A stretch of 64,000 bases of DNA. Source: Bretschneidera sinensis. Its lineage: Eukaryota > Streptophyta > Magnoliopsida > Brassicales > Akaniaceae. A program made the position numbers and the translations under genes. Positions 22,930 to 34,058 of this stretch are shown here, in pieces. The stretch spans positions 72,378,501-72,442,500 of the forward strand of contig CM043698.1 of the NCBI GenBank assembly GCA_023935145.1, read 5' to 3'. The notes under the pieces are model-generated. The model was not told where the DNA came from. It saw only the letters and a list, made by a program, of their open reading frames with translations, and ran no database searches. Within the stretch, counting starts at the first letter, position 1; the number at the start of each line of letters is the position of its first letter.

Positions 22930-22956
22930 GCTTTTCAGGTCCAACACATTGATCCA

Positions 22957-24019
22957 TTGGAGACTACCATCACCCATAGCATCACGGAGGTGGATATTAA
23001 GCAAGAATATGAAGATGTTACTAGTGACATCATCACAACTGTGCACCTCCTTGAAACCTCTCCAAAATACTCCGGTAAGTATCCTCCTCCATTTGAATCT
23101 TTCATACCCACTAATACTACTTTTCTTCCATCCATTGTCCAGGCACCAGCATTGGAACTAAAGCAGCTACCCAAGCATTTAACATATGCCTACTTGGGAG
23201 AAAAGAAGACCTTACCTGTGATTGTAGCTGCTAACTTGAGTAGTGGAGAAGAAGGGAAGCTGTTAAGAGTTCTTAGGGAGCATAGATCTGCCATTGGGTG
23301 GACCATTGCTGACATTAAAGGGATAAGTCCAGCAAAATGCATGCATAGTATTTACCTTGAAGAAGAAGCAAGGCCCAGTCAAGATGCTCAAAGAAGACTT
23401 AACCCACACATGAAAGAGGTAGTAAAGGCCGAGGTATTGAAGCTACTAGATGTTGGCATCATCTACCCTATATCAGATAGCAAGTGGGTGAGTCCGATAC
23501 AAGTTGTTCCTAAAAAGGGTGGGATTACCGTTGTAAAAAAATGAAGATGGGGAGCTCATACCTACGAGAAAAACAACGGGTTGGAGAGTATGCATTGATT
23601 ATCGAAAATTGAACAAAGTAACTAGAAAATATCATTTTCCCCTGCCATTCATTGATCAAATGCTAGAGAGGTTAGCCGGTCACAGTTATTACTGCTTCTT
23701 AGATGGGTATAGTTGATATAATCAAATTGCCATAGCACTTGAGGATCAAGAAAATACTACCTTCACATGTCCTTTCGGTATATTTTCTTATAAAAGAATG
23801 CTATTCGGTTTATGCAACGTACCAGCCACTTTTCAAAGATGTATGATGAGCATATTTTCCGATATGGTAGAGAAATACATTGAGGTGTTCATGGATGATT
23901 TTAGCATCTTTGGTTCTAATTTTGATGAGTGCCTAAATCATTTAGAAAATGTCCTAAAGAGATGTGAAGAGAGTAATTTAGTGCTAAATTGGGAGAAATG
24001 TCACTTCATGGTTCAATAA
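22957..24019 (+). pseudogene. Athila reverse transcriptase
   Basis: The linker and fingers (HMKEVVKAEVLKLLDVGIIY) run to a frameshift in a 7-A run at about 23535-23541. RT continues in another frame (RVCIDYRKLNKVTRKYHFPL) with a TGA in DGYS-stop-YNQI at about 23715. The catalytic block reads VFMDDFSIF in the frame 23798-24019, and a TAA interrupts just before GIVLGH. Three lesions in otherwise well-kept sequence. Confidence 0.9.
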
Positions 24020-24025
24020 GGTATC

Positions 24026-24766
24026 GTGTTGGGGCATTCCATCTCGAACAGAAGTATCGAGGTAGACAAGGCTAAGATAGACATCATTTCAAAGCTACCT
24101 CCCCCTCTCACAGTCAAAGGCATTAGAAGTTTCCTGGGATATGCCGGTTTCTATAGAAGATTCATCAAGGACTTCTCCAAAATCTCAAGACCTCTGTGTG
24201 CATTATTGGCTAAAGATGCCAAGTTTGAATGGAATGATGATTGTATGCAAGCTTTCAACACCTTAAAGAATGTTCTCACCTCTGCCCTAATAATGATGAC
24301 ACCAGATTGGAATCCCCCTTTCGAATTAATGTGTGATGCCAGTGACTTCGCCTTGGGAGCTATCTTAGGTCAAAGAATCAATAAGGTACCTCATACTATT
24401 TACTATGCTTCTAGAACTTTAAATGATGCTCAGCTTAACTATTCTACTACTGAAAAAGAATTGTTAACTGTTATTTTTGCTCTAGAGAAGTTTAGATCAT
24501 ATCTTATTGGTTCTAAAGTTATAGTATTCACTGACCATGCTGCTTTGAGATATTTGTTTTCTAAGAAAGATGCGAAGCCTAGGCTAATTAGATGGTTACT
24601 CCTACTACAAGAATTCGATTTAGAAATCAAAGACAAGAAAGGCAGTGAGAATGTCGTTGCGGATCATTTGTCAAGGCTTCCCTATGAAAATGATGATAAA
24701 GAGTTGTCTTTAAATGAGAACTTCCCTGATGAACAACTATTCGCACTAGAGGTAAAACTTCCATGA
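24026..24766 (+). CDS. Athila RT end, RNase H
   Basis: Open for 246 codons. It starts in the RT connection ([35 protein letters not shown]) and holds the RNase H motifs [16 protein letters not shown] (catalytic Asp), [19 protein letters not shown] (Glu) and [10 protein letters not shown] (Asp), then [21 protein letters not shown]. All expected acidic residues are present. Part of the broken pol polyprotein. Confidence 0.9.
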   Translation: MLGHSISNRSIEVDKAKIDIISKLPPPLTVKGIRSFLGYAGFYRRFIKDFSKISRPLCALLAKDAKFEWNDDCMQAFNTLKNVLTSALIMMTPDWNPPFELMCDASDFALGAILGQRINKVPHTIYYASRTLNDAQLNYSTTEKELLTVIFALEKFRSYLIGSKVIVFTDHAALRYLFSKKDAKPRLIRWLLLLQEFDLEIKDKKGSENVVADHLSRLPYENDDKELSLNENFPDEQLFALEVKLP

Positions 24767-24778
24767 TATGCTGATATA

Positions 24779-26116
24779 GTGAATTATCTAACTGTTAAAG
24801 TTTTTCCTCCAGGCATGACCACTCAAGAAAAGAAACGGTTAATATCTCTGTCCAGACATTACCAGTGGGATGATCCTTACCTTTTCAAATTCTGCCCCGA
24901 TCAAATCATTAGACGATGCATCCCAGAAGAGGAGCACTCAAGCTTATTACAACACTGCCACCAGTTTGCTTGTGGAGGACATTTTGGACCAAAACGAACA
25001 GCTCTAAAGGTACTACAATCTAGTTTTTATTGGCCTAATCTGTTTAAAGATGCTTTCTCCTTTTGTAGCTCATGTGATAGATGCCAGTGGACAGGTAACA
25101 TCTCTTCTCGAAATCAGATGCCCCTACAGAATATTCATGTAGTAGAACTTTTTGATGTGTGGGGCATTGATTTCATGGGACCCTTTCCTAACTCCTTTGG
25201 TTATTTATATATTCTTGTGGGAGTGGATTATGTGTCCAAATGAGTCGAGGCTGTCCCCTCAAAAACTAACAATCACAAAGTAGTTATAAAGTTTCTGCAG
25301 GCTAACATCTTTACGAGATTTGGGACTCCAAGAGCAAGCATCAATGATGGGGGCAGCCACTTTCATCATCGTTCTTTTACTGAACTACTCCGGAAATATG
25401 GGATCACTCATAGAATAGGCACTCCATATCATCCTCAAACTAATGGCCAAGTAGAGATAAGCAACCGAGAGATTAAGGGAATCTTAGAAAGGATAGTGAA
25501 GCCTAATTGGAAGGATTGGTCTCTACGCTTAAATGATGCTCTATGGGCATATCGGACAGCTTATAAGACTCCAATTGGCATGTCTCCCTACCGCCTAGTC
25601 TTTGGAAAAGTGTTCCATCTCCTGGTGGAATTAGAACATCGAGCATATTGGGCCATAAAGTAATTTAACTTCGATATGAAACAAGCGGGGGAGAAAAGAA
25701 AGCTACATCTAAATGAACTTGAAGAATTAAGATATGATGCCTATGAGAATGCCAAGTTGTACAAAGAATGGACAAAGGCCTATCATGACAAACAACTCAT
25801 ACGGAAGGAGTTCCATGTAGGACAAAGAGTATTGCTCTATGACTCACAATTAAGATTGTTCCCAGGCAAGCTCAAGTTCAGATGGTACGGTCCGTACATG
25901 GTTACCAAGGACTTCACTCATGGTGCATTAGAAGTCTGTAGTCCAAACGAAAATCAGCCCTTTACGATAAATGGACACAGAGCCAAACCTTACCTAGACA
26001 TTAACTTTCCTCCAAGAGATGAAGACTTGGCACTTGAATCAGTACAGTATACAGCTAAAACACAAGCACTGGAGCCACAAGAGATGGACTCTAAGTGCTT
26101 CCTCCCAACCAACTAA
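24779..26116 (+). pseudogene. Athila integrase
   Basis: The zinc domain has H..H (HQFACGGHFGPKRT) and C..C (CSSCDRC). The core has GIDFMGPFP (first Asp), then a TGA replacing the Trp of DYVSKWVEA at 25243, INDGGSHF (second Asp), and [19 protein letters not shown] (Glu). A TAA at about 25663 precedes the C-terminal part (25676-26116) with GQRVLLYDSQLRLFPGKLK and WYGPYMVTKDF. All catalytic residues are seen. Two stops make it a pseudogene. Confidence 0.9.
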
Positions 26117-26934
26117 GTACTATGGCACGAGAGCGCTTGAGCAGCTCATATTTGATTACTCATACAACTCAAGCGCCTCTACTGAGGTTAGTGGTACTGA
26201 TGCCACTAACAAAGGGTAAGGTTTTACTGTTCCAAATTTATCATTTTTCCAGCCAAGGTAAGTTTTTCTTTTTGCACATGCACACTGCTTGCGATCGATC
26301 ACAACATTCCATGCGATCGAGTGCAAGAGTGCGATCAAGCGCGCCAGTCAATGTGCTCCAGCTCATCTCGTGTGCGATCGAGCGCACTCGTGGCAGAGGG
26401 TTTAGATATAAGTCTGCAAATTTTCACTCACACTCTCTCACTGTTCACTCGCACCCCTACACTCTCTCTTACTCGAACTTTCTTGTTTACCAGCATTTTC
26501 CACACTCACTCCAGTACCACCACTCATTCACTCAGGCACCCACTTCCCCATCACGCCATCTCCACTCCACCATCACCACCATCAAACACCCATTACCACC
26601 GCATACACCCTCTCCACTCCACATTTTGTCCACTACACAAGGTATACATTTCCATTCACACACACACGAATTTTTACATGTTTATTTACATTTTAAGCAT
26701 ATATTTATGTTATTTTATGTGTGATTGGGTAGTTCTTGTTGTTTGCAGGAGGTTAGGAATGATTTCAAATCTTCAAGACCATAGCTTGGTCTTTTTGTGC
26801 ACATAAGCTGTTTGAGGAAAATCCTGACCGTGTACGATCGAGCGCACGATACTTGTGATCGAGTGCATAGCCAGTGTGCAATCGAGCGCACCTATTCAGA
26901 ATCGATCGCAAATTAGGCAGAAGCAAACAAAAAC
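26117..26934 (+). other. Spacer between pol and the extra ORF, with motif copies
   Basis: Holds two clusters of the GCGATCGAGCGCAC-type motif (26290-26390 and 26835-26910), CT/CA-rich sequence (26420-26640), and a possible splice acceptor (TTGTTTGCAG at about 26740-26749) upstream of the next ORF. The latter would fit expression from a spliced RNA, as proposed for the second ORF of Athila elements. This is inference. Confidence 0.5.
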
Positions 26935-28062
26935 ATGACCAAACCATCTGCTTCCACCTCCGGTGCATCCAGCAGTCGTGCCTCATCATCCTGGCCCAGC
27001 ATCGAGCAACGGGAGCTATTATTCGAGACCGCCTTGGCCATCGATGAAGTATTCAAGCACATGGACGCCACTCAATGGGCTGTCCAAGCATTTAGACACC
27101 GAGGGTTGAAGAGGTTGTTTAAACCGGTATGCTCCACTGCTTACTCCCAGCTCGTAGTCTAGTTTTATGCGAGCCTATCATTTGACTGTAGCAGACCAAT
27201 AGTACTCACTTCTTTAGTTTGGGGCACACCCGTCGAGGTAACTAGTGCTGATATAGCCACTGCCCTTTATTGCACTGACGAGTCTCCTCACAAGGACACT
27301 AATATCGAGGAGCAACCGAAGTCCTTTGCCCTGGCTGAGATCATTACAGACATGTGCGCTGGCCAGTATGCTGACAGACATAACAATACAGCCAGCCGGT
27401 CAAAGTTGCCTCCACGACTTTGGCTCGTCGACACAATCCTATAGCACAATGTGTGTCCATTGGGGCACAAGACACAGCGATGAGACCAGTTTCTCCAGTC
27501 CTTATATGCCTTCCACAGAGGCCACTGGTACTCCATTCCGGCTGTCATTTGGAGCCAGCTACACAAGTTTTGGGATCACGTTCATAGCTGTCAGACCACC
27601 ACGATCAATGCATGGGGCCTTCCTTTCCCGTTCTTACTCTTTTACATGCTCAAGAAGAACGGGATAAAGGGGACCTCCAGCGACGGACCAGTGCGAGAGC
27701 ATCCCTTCTTCGGGAAGGCTCAGTGGACATATAGCCTCTCGCATATGCCTAGAGGACTCCCAACACCTGCTCTAGTAGTTGAGAGAGTTGAAGAGGACTG
27801 TATGGAGACTAAGACCCCTGTCATTAGCCCTGTGCGAGAGGAGGACCATTCGGACATAGGACCCACCGAGTCCCAGCACTTTCTAGCTGAGTTGTCCTCC
27901 TTTCGAGGTGAGGTCTCTACTACTACCATACTCGTGCATCAACGCATGGATAGTTTGGAGGCACGGTTAGCACGACAAGAGGCTATGCTGCAGGCCATTC
28001 TTGATCGCCTACCTCCGGCACCTGGTACCTCTTCGATTGCACCACCTAATGATAAGCAGTGA
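26935..28062 (+). pseudogene. Athila extra ORF (env-like position, plant transposon protein type)
   Basis: Met at 26935 begins a Ser-rich N-terminus. The following RGLKRLFKPVCSTAYSQLV, a TAG, FYASLSFDC and VWGTPVEVTSADIATALYC fit the domain often annotated as putative plant transposon protein in Athila-type ORFs downstream of pol. A second stop and a frame change occur near 27440-27640. The C-terminal piece (27646-28062) ends with a predicted coiled coil (LVHQRMDSLEARLARQEAML) and a Pro-rich tail. No clear signal peptide or membrane segment was seen, so an envelope role is not supported by this sequence; the name comes only from its position. Confidence 0.65.
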
Positions 28063-29507
28063 GAGGATACCACGTCTGGCTGAAGACATTAAAATTAGCG
28101 CCCATGGGAGGCACCCCAAAGCATATCCTTTTTCGTATTTTTTTCCTTATTGTTAATGTTTATTTTTTCATTTCTGTTTATGTTTACTTTTTCATTTCTG
28201 TTTATTATTACTTGTTTTCCCGTTTATGTTTGTTTTTCTTTCTTTTTCGAGGACAGCGTGAGTGCATCCAGTTGAAGTTTGGGGGCGTGCTATGAGTTAT
28301 GCCAGCCATCAGTTCTCCATCTCCCAGGTCAACTCCTTCCATGCTATTCACACATTGGGGACAATGTGCAATTTAAGTTTGGGGGTATGAGGACACATTC
28401 ACACACTCATTATGTCCCATTTTGTTGTTATTTTGTTATGTTGTTGTTTTCATAGATAAATACATGTTCATACTATTCTAAATTTTTTTTTTGTGATCTA
28501 AACAAAGAATATGATTTGACTTCATAAGTGAGCTTAATACCTTGAACATATAGCCCAATAATTAAGTTTTGAACATAGATCACCTCCTTTTAGGCATTTA
28601 AGGATTCATGAGTTTGACTTAAACAATCACAAGCACATTAGCACATAATTGTGTGGGGTATGACATGTTATTTTGATTGGTATGTTCCTTTTGCTTGACT
28701 GTGAACCAAATGACCCATTAGATTAATGCTTTGGCATAAGAAAATAGAAAAAAGTTCGTTATTGCTCAAAAAGAAAAATGCTCCTAATGATCAATAAAAC
28801 AAACATTCCACTGAGTAACTGGCCCTCTTGCCTCAGTAAGCAGTGAATGTCACGTCAAAAGGTGGGAAATTTGTTACTCAAAAGATCATTTAAAAGAATT
28901 TTCCACTGAGTAACTGGCCCTCTTGCCTCAGTAAGCAGTGAGTATCACGTTAAAAGGTGAAAATTCTGATAAGAGCATTGAGACCAGTTAGTTTCGTAGC
29001 CTTTTTGACTCGAGTTAGTAAGTCCTTAGGGGTGTCTTTACACCAAATGCCCTAAAACCATCTGGTTTGGGAGTCATTGGCTAAACACTCGTTACATGAG
29101 TCAAATAGAAAGCTTAAGGGAACTAACTTGGCAAAAATCTAACAAATAAAAGAAAAGAAGAAAACTTATGCCATCTATGTTGATTCTAATAGGAAATTTG
29201 GTGAATTTTGAGTCATCGAAACATACACATTAGAATTGTTTGGAAACCTAATCTTTTATGTGCTAGTTCACCACACACCAAAGTAAAACTTGTGATGTCT
29301 TAAATTGCCTCATGAAAGTGATTTGCGTTCAAAACTCTTATTCATTGCAAAAATATGTTTGTATCTATTAAGCTTGCTCATGAATGCACATCATAATTTT
29401 GTGTTAAGACTTAAATTTTTTTTGGACACTATGAACATTGGATCTATCTGTGTGTTGTTATTTTTCATTTTAGTTTTGTTTAGTATTGCTAAGGGACTAG
29501 CAATATG
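28063..29507 (+). other. Athila 3' untranslated region
   Basis: Non-coding. Contains internal purine-tract-like motifs AAGTTTGGGGGCGTG (28275) and AAGTTTGGGGGTATG (28373), a two-copy 95-bp tandem repeat, and a block CTGGTTTGGGAGTCATTG near 29060 that is also found, with surrounding sequence, in the smaller Athila derivative (minus strand, about 44.2-45.1 kb). Confidence 0.75.
28806..28975. repeat. 95-bp tandem duplication in Athila 3' UTR
   Basis: TTCCACTGAGTAACTGGCCC begins at 28806 and again at 28901. The second copy agrees over about 75 bp and ends at AAAGGTGAAAATTC. The Athila derivative at 44.57-44.63 kb has a single copy. Confidence 0.9.
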
Positions 29508-29521
29508 TAAGTTTGGGGGTG
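29508..29521 (+). other. Polypurine tract of Athila element
   Basis: AAGTTTGGGGGTG immediately before the 3' LTR start TGATAGG. Priming site for plus-strand synthesis. Confidence 0.82.
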
Positions 29522-30834
29522 TGATAGGTGCTTAAATATCCATATTTAAGCCCCCTTATTTGCATTTATTAGGTCCTTAGTTAAGTTATTTTATTCTATT
29601 TTACTTTATTTGTGTGTTTTACATGTGTTTATAGGGTCTTGGAAGAAAAGAAGCAGTTTTGGCACTTAAAGGAAGAAACCTAGAACTCCTGGAGCAGCCT
29701 CTGGACAAAATGCGATCAATCGCACCACGCAATGCGATCGAGCGCACACAAGAAGGATCGAGCGCACACTGCGATCGAGCGCAAGACGTGTGCGATCGAG
29801 CGCACATGTACGGGCGTGAACAGTAAACTGCATAACCCTATTTTGGAAATAAGAGAGTTTTTACGGTTTAGGAAGTTTAGGGTTTCCTGCACCTTCTAGG
29901 ACTTCTCAAGCCCTATAAATACACTTGTAAAGCACACAAAATTGAGGACAACTTAGCGAACACTTCTCTTATCTTTTACTTGGAGTTGTAAGCTTTGGGA
30001 GAGAATTGACGCCTCTTCTCTCAGGTTTATTCTTCTCTTTATGTTTAGTTTATATATGATGTTTTTAGACAACATATGTAACTAACTTTCTTATAGGGCT
30101 CGATTAAAGCCCTAGTTATGCTTTCTCATATATTTATTCATTGATAAATCTTTGCCAATAGCCTTTATTATATTGTTTCACTTGATTAATGTCTGTGCTT
30201 ATTTAAATTCCTCATATGTATGTGTATGGCCAACGTATGCATGTGGTATGGATTGGTTAGTTAGATCAATTTGGATGACCGAGTCCTGAGTCTAACATTA
30301 GTAACAAGGGATATCTTATCCGGATACCCGGGTTAATCAACATGGGAAACCGAGAGTAGATACCATGCCCTAGGTCTCATGTGGTTGTCGATCTCCATAG
30401 TACTTATGCTTTTTTAAGGATCAACTCAAGCAGACACCATGCTGAATCCCTTAAGGAAGAAAAAAGTTAGAGTAGATACCATGCCTAACTCGTTGCTTTG
30501 GGAGATCAATAACTTAAGGAGTAGATACCATGCCCTTTGGTTGGCGACCAGTAGGTATACATGATAAGGCTAGTGCATCGATACATTATACAATTAGGAA
30601 AGTATGACTAGTGGTGGATATCACAACCCTATGTCTTTATTATTATCAAACCACATACAACAATTATTTTATTTCTTTTTACTTAAAGAAACTAATTCTA
30701 AAAACTGAACTTTACCAATCCCTTTGGAGATGTCCTTGCTTTCGCACACTATACTACACTGTTGACCTTGTGCACTTGCAAGTAAAATGAGTATGATTAT
30801 CTGCTTATTTATTTAAGTATATTTTCCCACAACA
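29522..30834 (+). repeat. 3' LTR of Athila element
   Basis: 1,313 bp and nearly identical to the 5' LTR. The length difference of 17 bp equals one motif unit lost from (or gained by) the GATC motif array: ATTGAGCGCACAGTGCGATC... in the 5' copy against GATCGAGCGCACACAAG here. Same TATA box and end. Confidence 0.94.
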
Positions 30835-30839
30835 AGCGT

Positions 30840-31370
30840 TGCAACAACTTGGTCACCTAATGGCTCCAAAACTCCATTTCTTCCTCCATTAAATGCAGCA
30901 TTACACTTGTGGATGATGCTTCCACTGTTTGGTCTGAACTTCGTGAGCGTTTTACTCAACAAAACGGCTCTCAAATCTTTCTCCTCAAAAAGGCTCTTGT
31001 AGGACTCCATCAAGATCAGTATTTCGTTGGTGTCTACTATGGCAAACTAAAGGCCATTTGGGATTAGCTCAACCTGTTTGATCCTTTGCCTGATTGTACT
31101 TGTGGTAAGCTAAAAATCCTCTCAGATTGTTATCACAAAGACTGTGTCATTCAGTTTCTAATGGGCCTCAGTGATTCCTACACCAATTCTGGTGACCAGA
31201 TCATGCTTCTTGATCCTATACCTCCGATTAGCAAAGTCCTCTCCTTGATACAATAACAAGAACACCAACACCTTATGCTCAATCCCAACCTCAGCCACAC
31301 TTCTCATTCAAGAATTGCCTTAATTAAAGATCCTCTTGTAACCTCTTAGATTTCTAATACAAATGATATT
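30840..31370 (+). pseudogene. copia gag, C-terminal part after the Athila insertion
   Basis: Gag resumes in the same frame as at 19098 (CNNLVT, a TAA, then NSISSSIKCSITLVDDASTV and LRERFTQQNGSQIFLLKKAL), continuing to LFDPLPDCTCG and FLMGLSDSYTN. Stops: TAA near 30858 and TAG in the WDxLN block. After about 31330 it passes directly into ICPLAKQHHLPF-like pre-integrase sequence. Zinc knuckle and protease are not found, so they appear deleted. Confidence 0.85.
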
Positions 31371-32200
31371 CCCTGTTGCATTTGTCCACTTGCTAAATAG
31401 CACCACTTACCATTTTCCATTAGCACACACTCTACTTCCCATATCTTTGAACTTGTTATTTGTGATATATGGGGTCCATATTCGGTTATAACTCATGATG
31501 ATTCAAACTATTTCTTAACAATTGTTGATCATTTCTCCCGAAATACATGGGTTTATCTCCTTAAAAATAAATCTCAAACTCGGTCTTGCATTGAATCCTT
31601 TTGTAATCTAGTGTAAACACAGTTTAATCTTAAAGTTCAAATACTTCAAAGTGATAATGGGGCCGAATTCAATATGGTCTCATTCTTTAATCAAAGAGGT
31701 ATCATTCATCAAACCAGTTGCATCGAAACACCCCAACAAAATGCCATTGTTGAACGTAAACATCAACATCTGTTAAACATGGCAAGAGCTCTTAGATTTC
31801 AAGCTAGTCTCCCAAAATTCTGGAATGAATGTGTGTTAACTGCTGCCTATATCATTAACCGAATCTCTTCTCCCATATTGCACAATAAAACTCCTTTTGA
31901 GCTCCTCTTCAATCAACCACCAACATACTCCCATATGAGAACTTTTGGTTGCCTATGCTTCACTTCTACCATTACCAATGCAAGAACAAAATTCAATCCC
32001 CGAGCTAGGCAATTCATCTTCCTCGGCTATCCTTTTGCTGTCAAAGGATATAAGCTCCTTGACTTGCAAACTCACACTGTGTTTATCTCCAGAAATGTCA
32101 TCTTCTATGAAAATATTTTTCCCTTCACTCACCCCCATCCATCACCTGTTTCCAGTCCTCTCCAACCTCCCCCCTCCTATCATCTCATCATCACTTTCCA
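31371..32200 (+). pseudogene. copia integrase
   Basis: Begins with the C..C part of the zinc domain (CCICPLAK). The core has LVICDIWGPYSV (Asp), VDHFSRNTWVYLL, LQSDNGAEF (Asp) and TPQQNAIVERKHQHLLNMAR (Glu). A TAA lies at about 31614. The frame 31674-32267 is open and includes the C-terminal blocks FGCLCFTS and FIFLGYPFAVKGYKL. The zinc-domain His residues are missing because of the upstream deletion. Confidence 0.88.
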
Positions 32201-32529
32201 TGCCTATCAGCTCATCTTCGGATTTTACTCTCATTACCAGTCCCTCACCTCAACCTACTTCTCCTAATTTTCTCAACCTCCAACACACCATCACACCTAC
32301 CATACCTCACCAAAACTCTGCAGGTCCACAATAACTCGTAAAGCCCCACAGTATCTATAAGACTACCATTGTAACCATGCACATTTCACCCATCCTCAAG
32401 ACTTGGCCAAGATGTCTCCTGTAGGTACTGCTTTTCCTATACATCATTTTCTCTCTTATTATCGTTTATCCCCCTTTTTTATGCTTTCTCCACATCTATT
32501 TCATCACATCTTGATCCACAAACCTATAA

Positions 32530-34055
32530 CCAAGCTGTTAAGGACCCGAGATGGTGTGAGGATATGCAGGCTGAGCTGGATGCTCTTAAGCTAAACAAGA
32601 CCTAGGTATTGACTGATCTACCTACCGGGGTCCAACTAGTTATTTGTAAATATGTTTACAAGACAAAATACCATTCTGATGGCTCAATAGAAAGACTGAA
32701 AGCCAAGCTTGTTGCCAAAGGCTATACTCAGCAAAAAGAGATTGATTATTATGAGACTTTCTCCCCAGTGGCCAAGATCACCACAGTTCGGTGTCTCCTA
32801 ACAATTGCTGCTATTAAGGGTTGGCACATGCAACAATTCGACGTCAACAATGTTTTTCTTCATGGGGACTTGGATGAAGACATTTATATGGCCAAACCTC
32901 CTGGCTACACTAAAAGCAAACCCGGCCAGGTATGCAAACTCCTCAAAATCTTGTATGGACTCAAGCAAGCCTCTCGTCAGTGGCATGCTAAATTTTCTAG
33001 TTCTCTGCTTCAATATGGTTTTACACAATCCACTTCCGATTATAGCTTGTTTACCATGGTCACTAACGATAATTTCATAGCTTTGTTAGTTTACGTTGAT
33101 GACATTGTTGTTGCTTCCAACTCCATTTCTTGCATTGAGTCCCTCAAGCACTTCCTAAATACTTGTTTCAAAATCAAAGACTTGGGTTCCCTCCGATATT
33201 TCCTCGGCATTGAGGTGGCCAGATCCAACAAAGGCATCCATTTATGTCAACGCAAATACACTCTTGATATTATCTCGGATTCTGGCACTCTAGCTTCCAA
33301 GCTTACCAAACTTCCAATGGATCAAAACCTTAAGCTGAGTAAAGATTCCGGTACTCCACTGAATGATCCTACCATCTTCAAAAGACTTATTGGCCGCCTT
33401 TTATATTTGACTATAACCAGGCCAGACATCAGTTTCTCAGTCCAACTTCTAAGGCAATTCATGTCTCGGCCAACTGATCTACATCTCCAAGTTGCACACA
33501 AAATTCTAAAATACCTCAAGGGCAGTCCAGGACAGGGACTCTTTCTCTCGGCTTCTTCCTCTATCCAGTTACATGGTTACTATGATTCTTATTGGGCTTC
33601 ATGCCCTGATTCTCGAAAATCAACAACTAGTTTTTGTATTTTTATTGGACACTTTCTAGTCTCCTGGAAATCTGAAAAGCAGTCTGTTGTATCCCATTCT
33701 TCTGCCGAGGCTGAGTACCGTGCTATGGTAGCCACCTACTATGAGCTTACATAGATTCGACAGTTATTTAATGATCTTTACATCTCACATTCTAATGCTG
33801 CCATGCTCCATTATGACAATCAAGCGGCCTTACACATCGCTGCCAATCCCGTTTTTCACGAGCGCACCAAGCACGTCGAAGTGGATTATCATCTTATTCG
33901 CAACAAAATTCAAAACGGAAGTATTGTCACTACTCATGTTCCAACTCATTCACAGCTCGCAGATATCTTCACTAAAGCACTCTCCTCTATTGTGCTTAAT
34001 ACTCTTCTTTCCAAGATGGGAATAGTTAATCTCTATTCTCCATCTTGCGAGGGGG
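32530..34055 (+). pseudogene. copia reverse transcriptase and RNase H, nearly open
   Basis: RT begins with AVKDPRW and MQAELDALKLNKT, then TAG for the usual Trp. It is open from 32609 to 33754 (381 codons): AKLVAKGYTQQKEIDYYETF, QFDVNNVFLHGDLDEDIYM, catalytic LVYVDDIVVAS and LKDLG-like block. RNase H follows with YYDSYWAS (the usual second Asp is Tyr), HSSAEAEYRAM, a TAG for the Trp in ELT-stop-[33 protein letters not shown] and LADIFTKAL. Only two stops break it. Confidence 0.93.
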
Positions 34056-34058
34056 TAT

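Larger units (their letters stand above)
19099..30834 (+). mobile_element. Athila-lineage Ty3/gypsy retrotransposon
   Basis: 11,736 bp with 1.3-kb LTRs, a tRNA-Asp primer site, gag-protease-RT-RNase H-integrase, a further ORF between pol and the 3' LTR, and a purine tract. The target duplication AGCGT is perfect (19094-19098 and 30835-30839). Domain order and sequences (for example GDQLFEKALLDLGARVNLLP and SDSKWVSPIQVVPKKGG) fit Athila. It is fairly young, since only a few stops and one frameshift break the ORFs. Confidence 0.95.

Noticed and set aside
26321..26806. Ser/Thr/His-rich frame after Athila integrase as a gene
   Set aside because: CT/CA-rich low-complexity sequence in the spacer, no motif.
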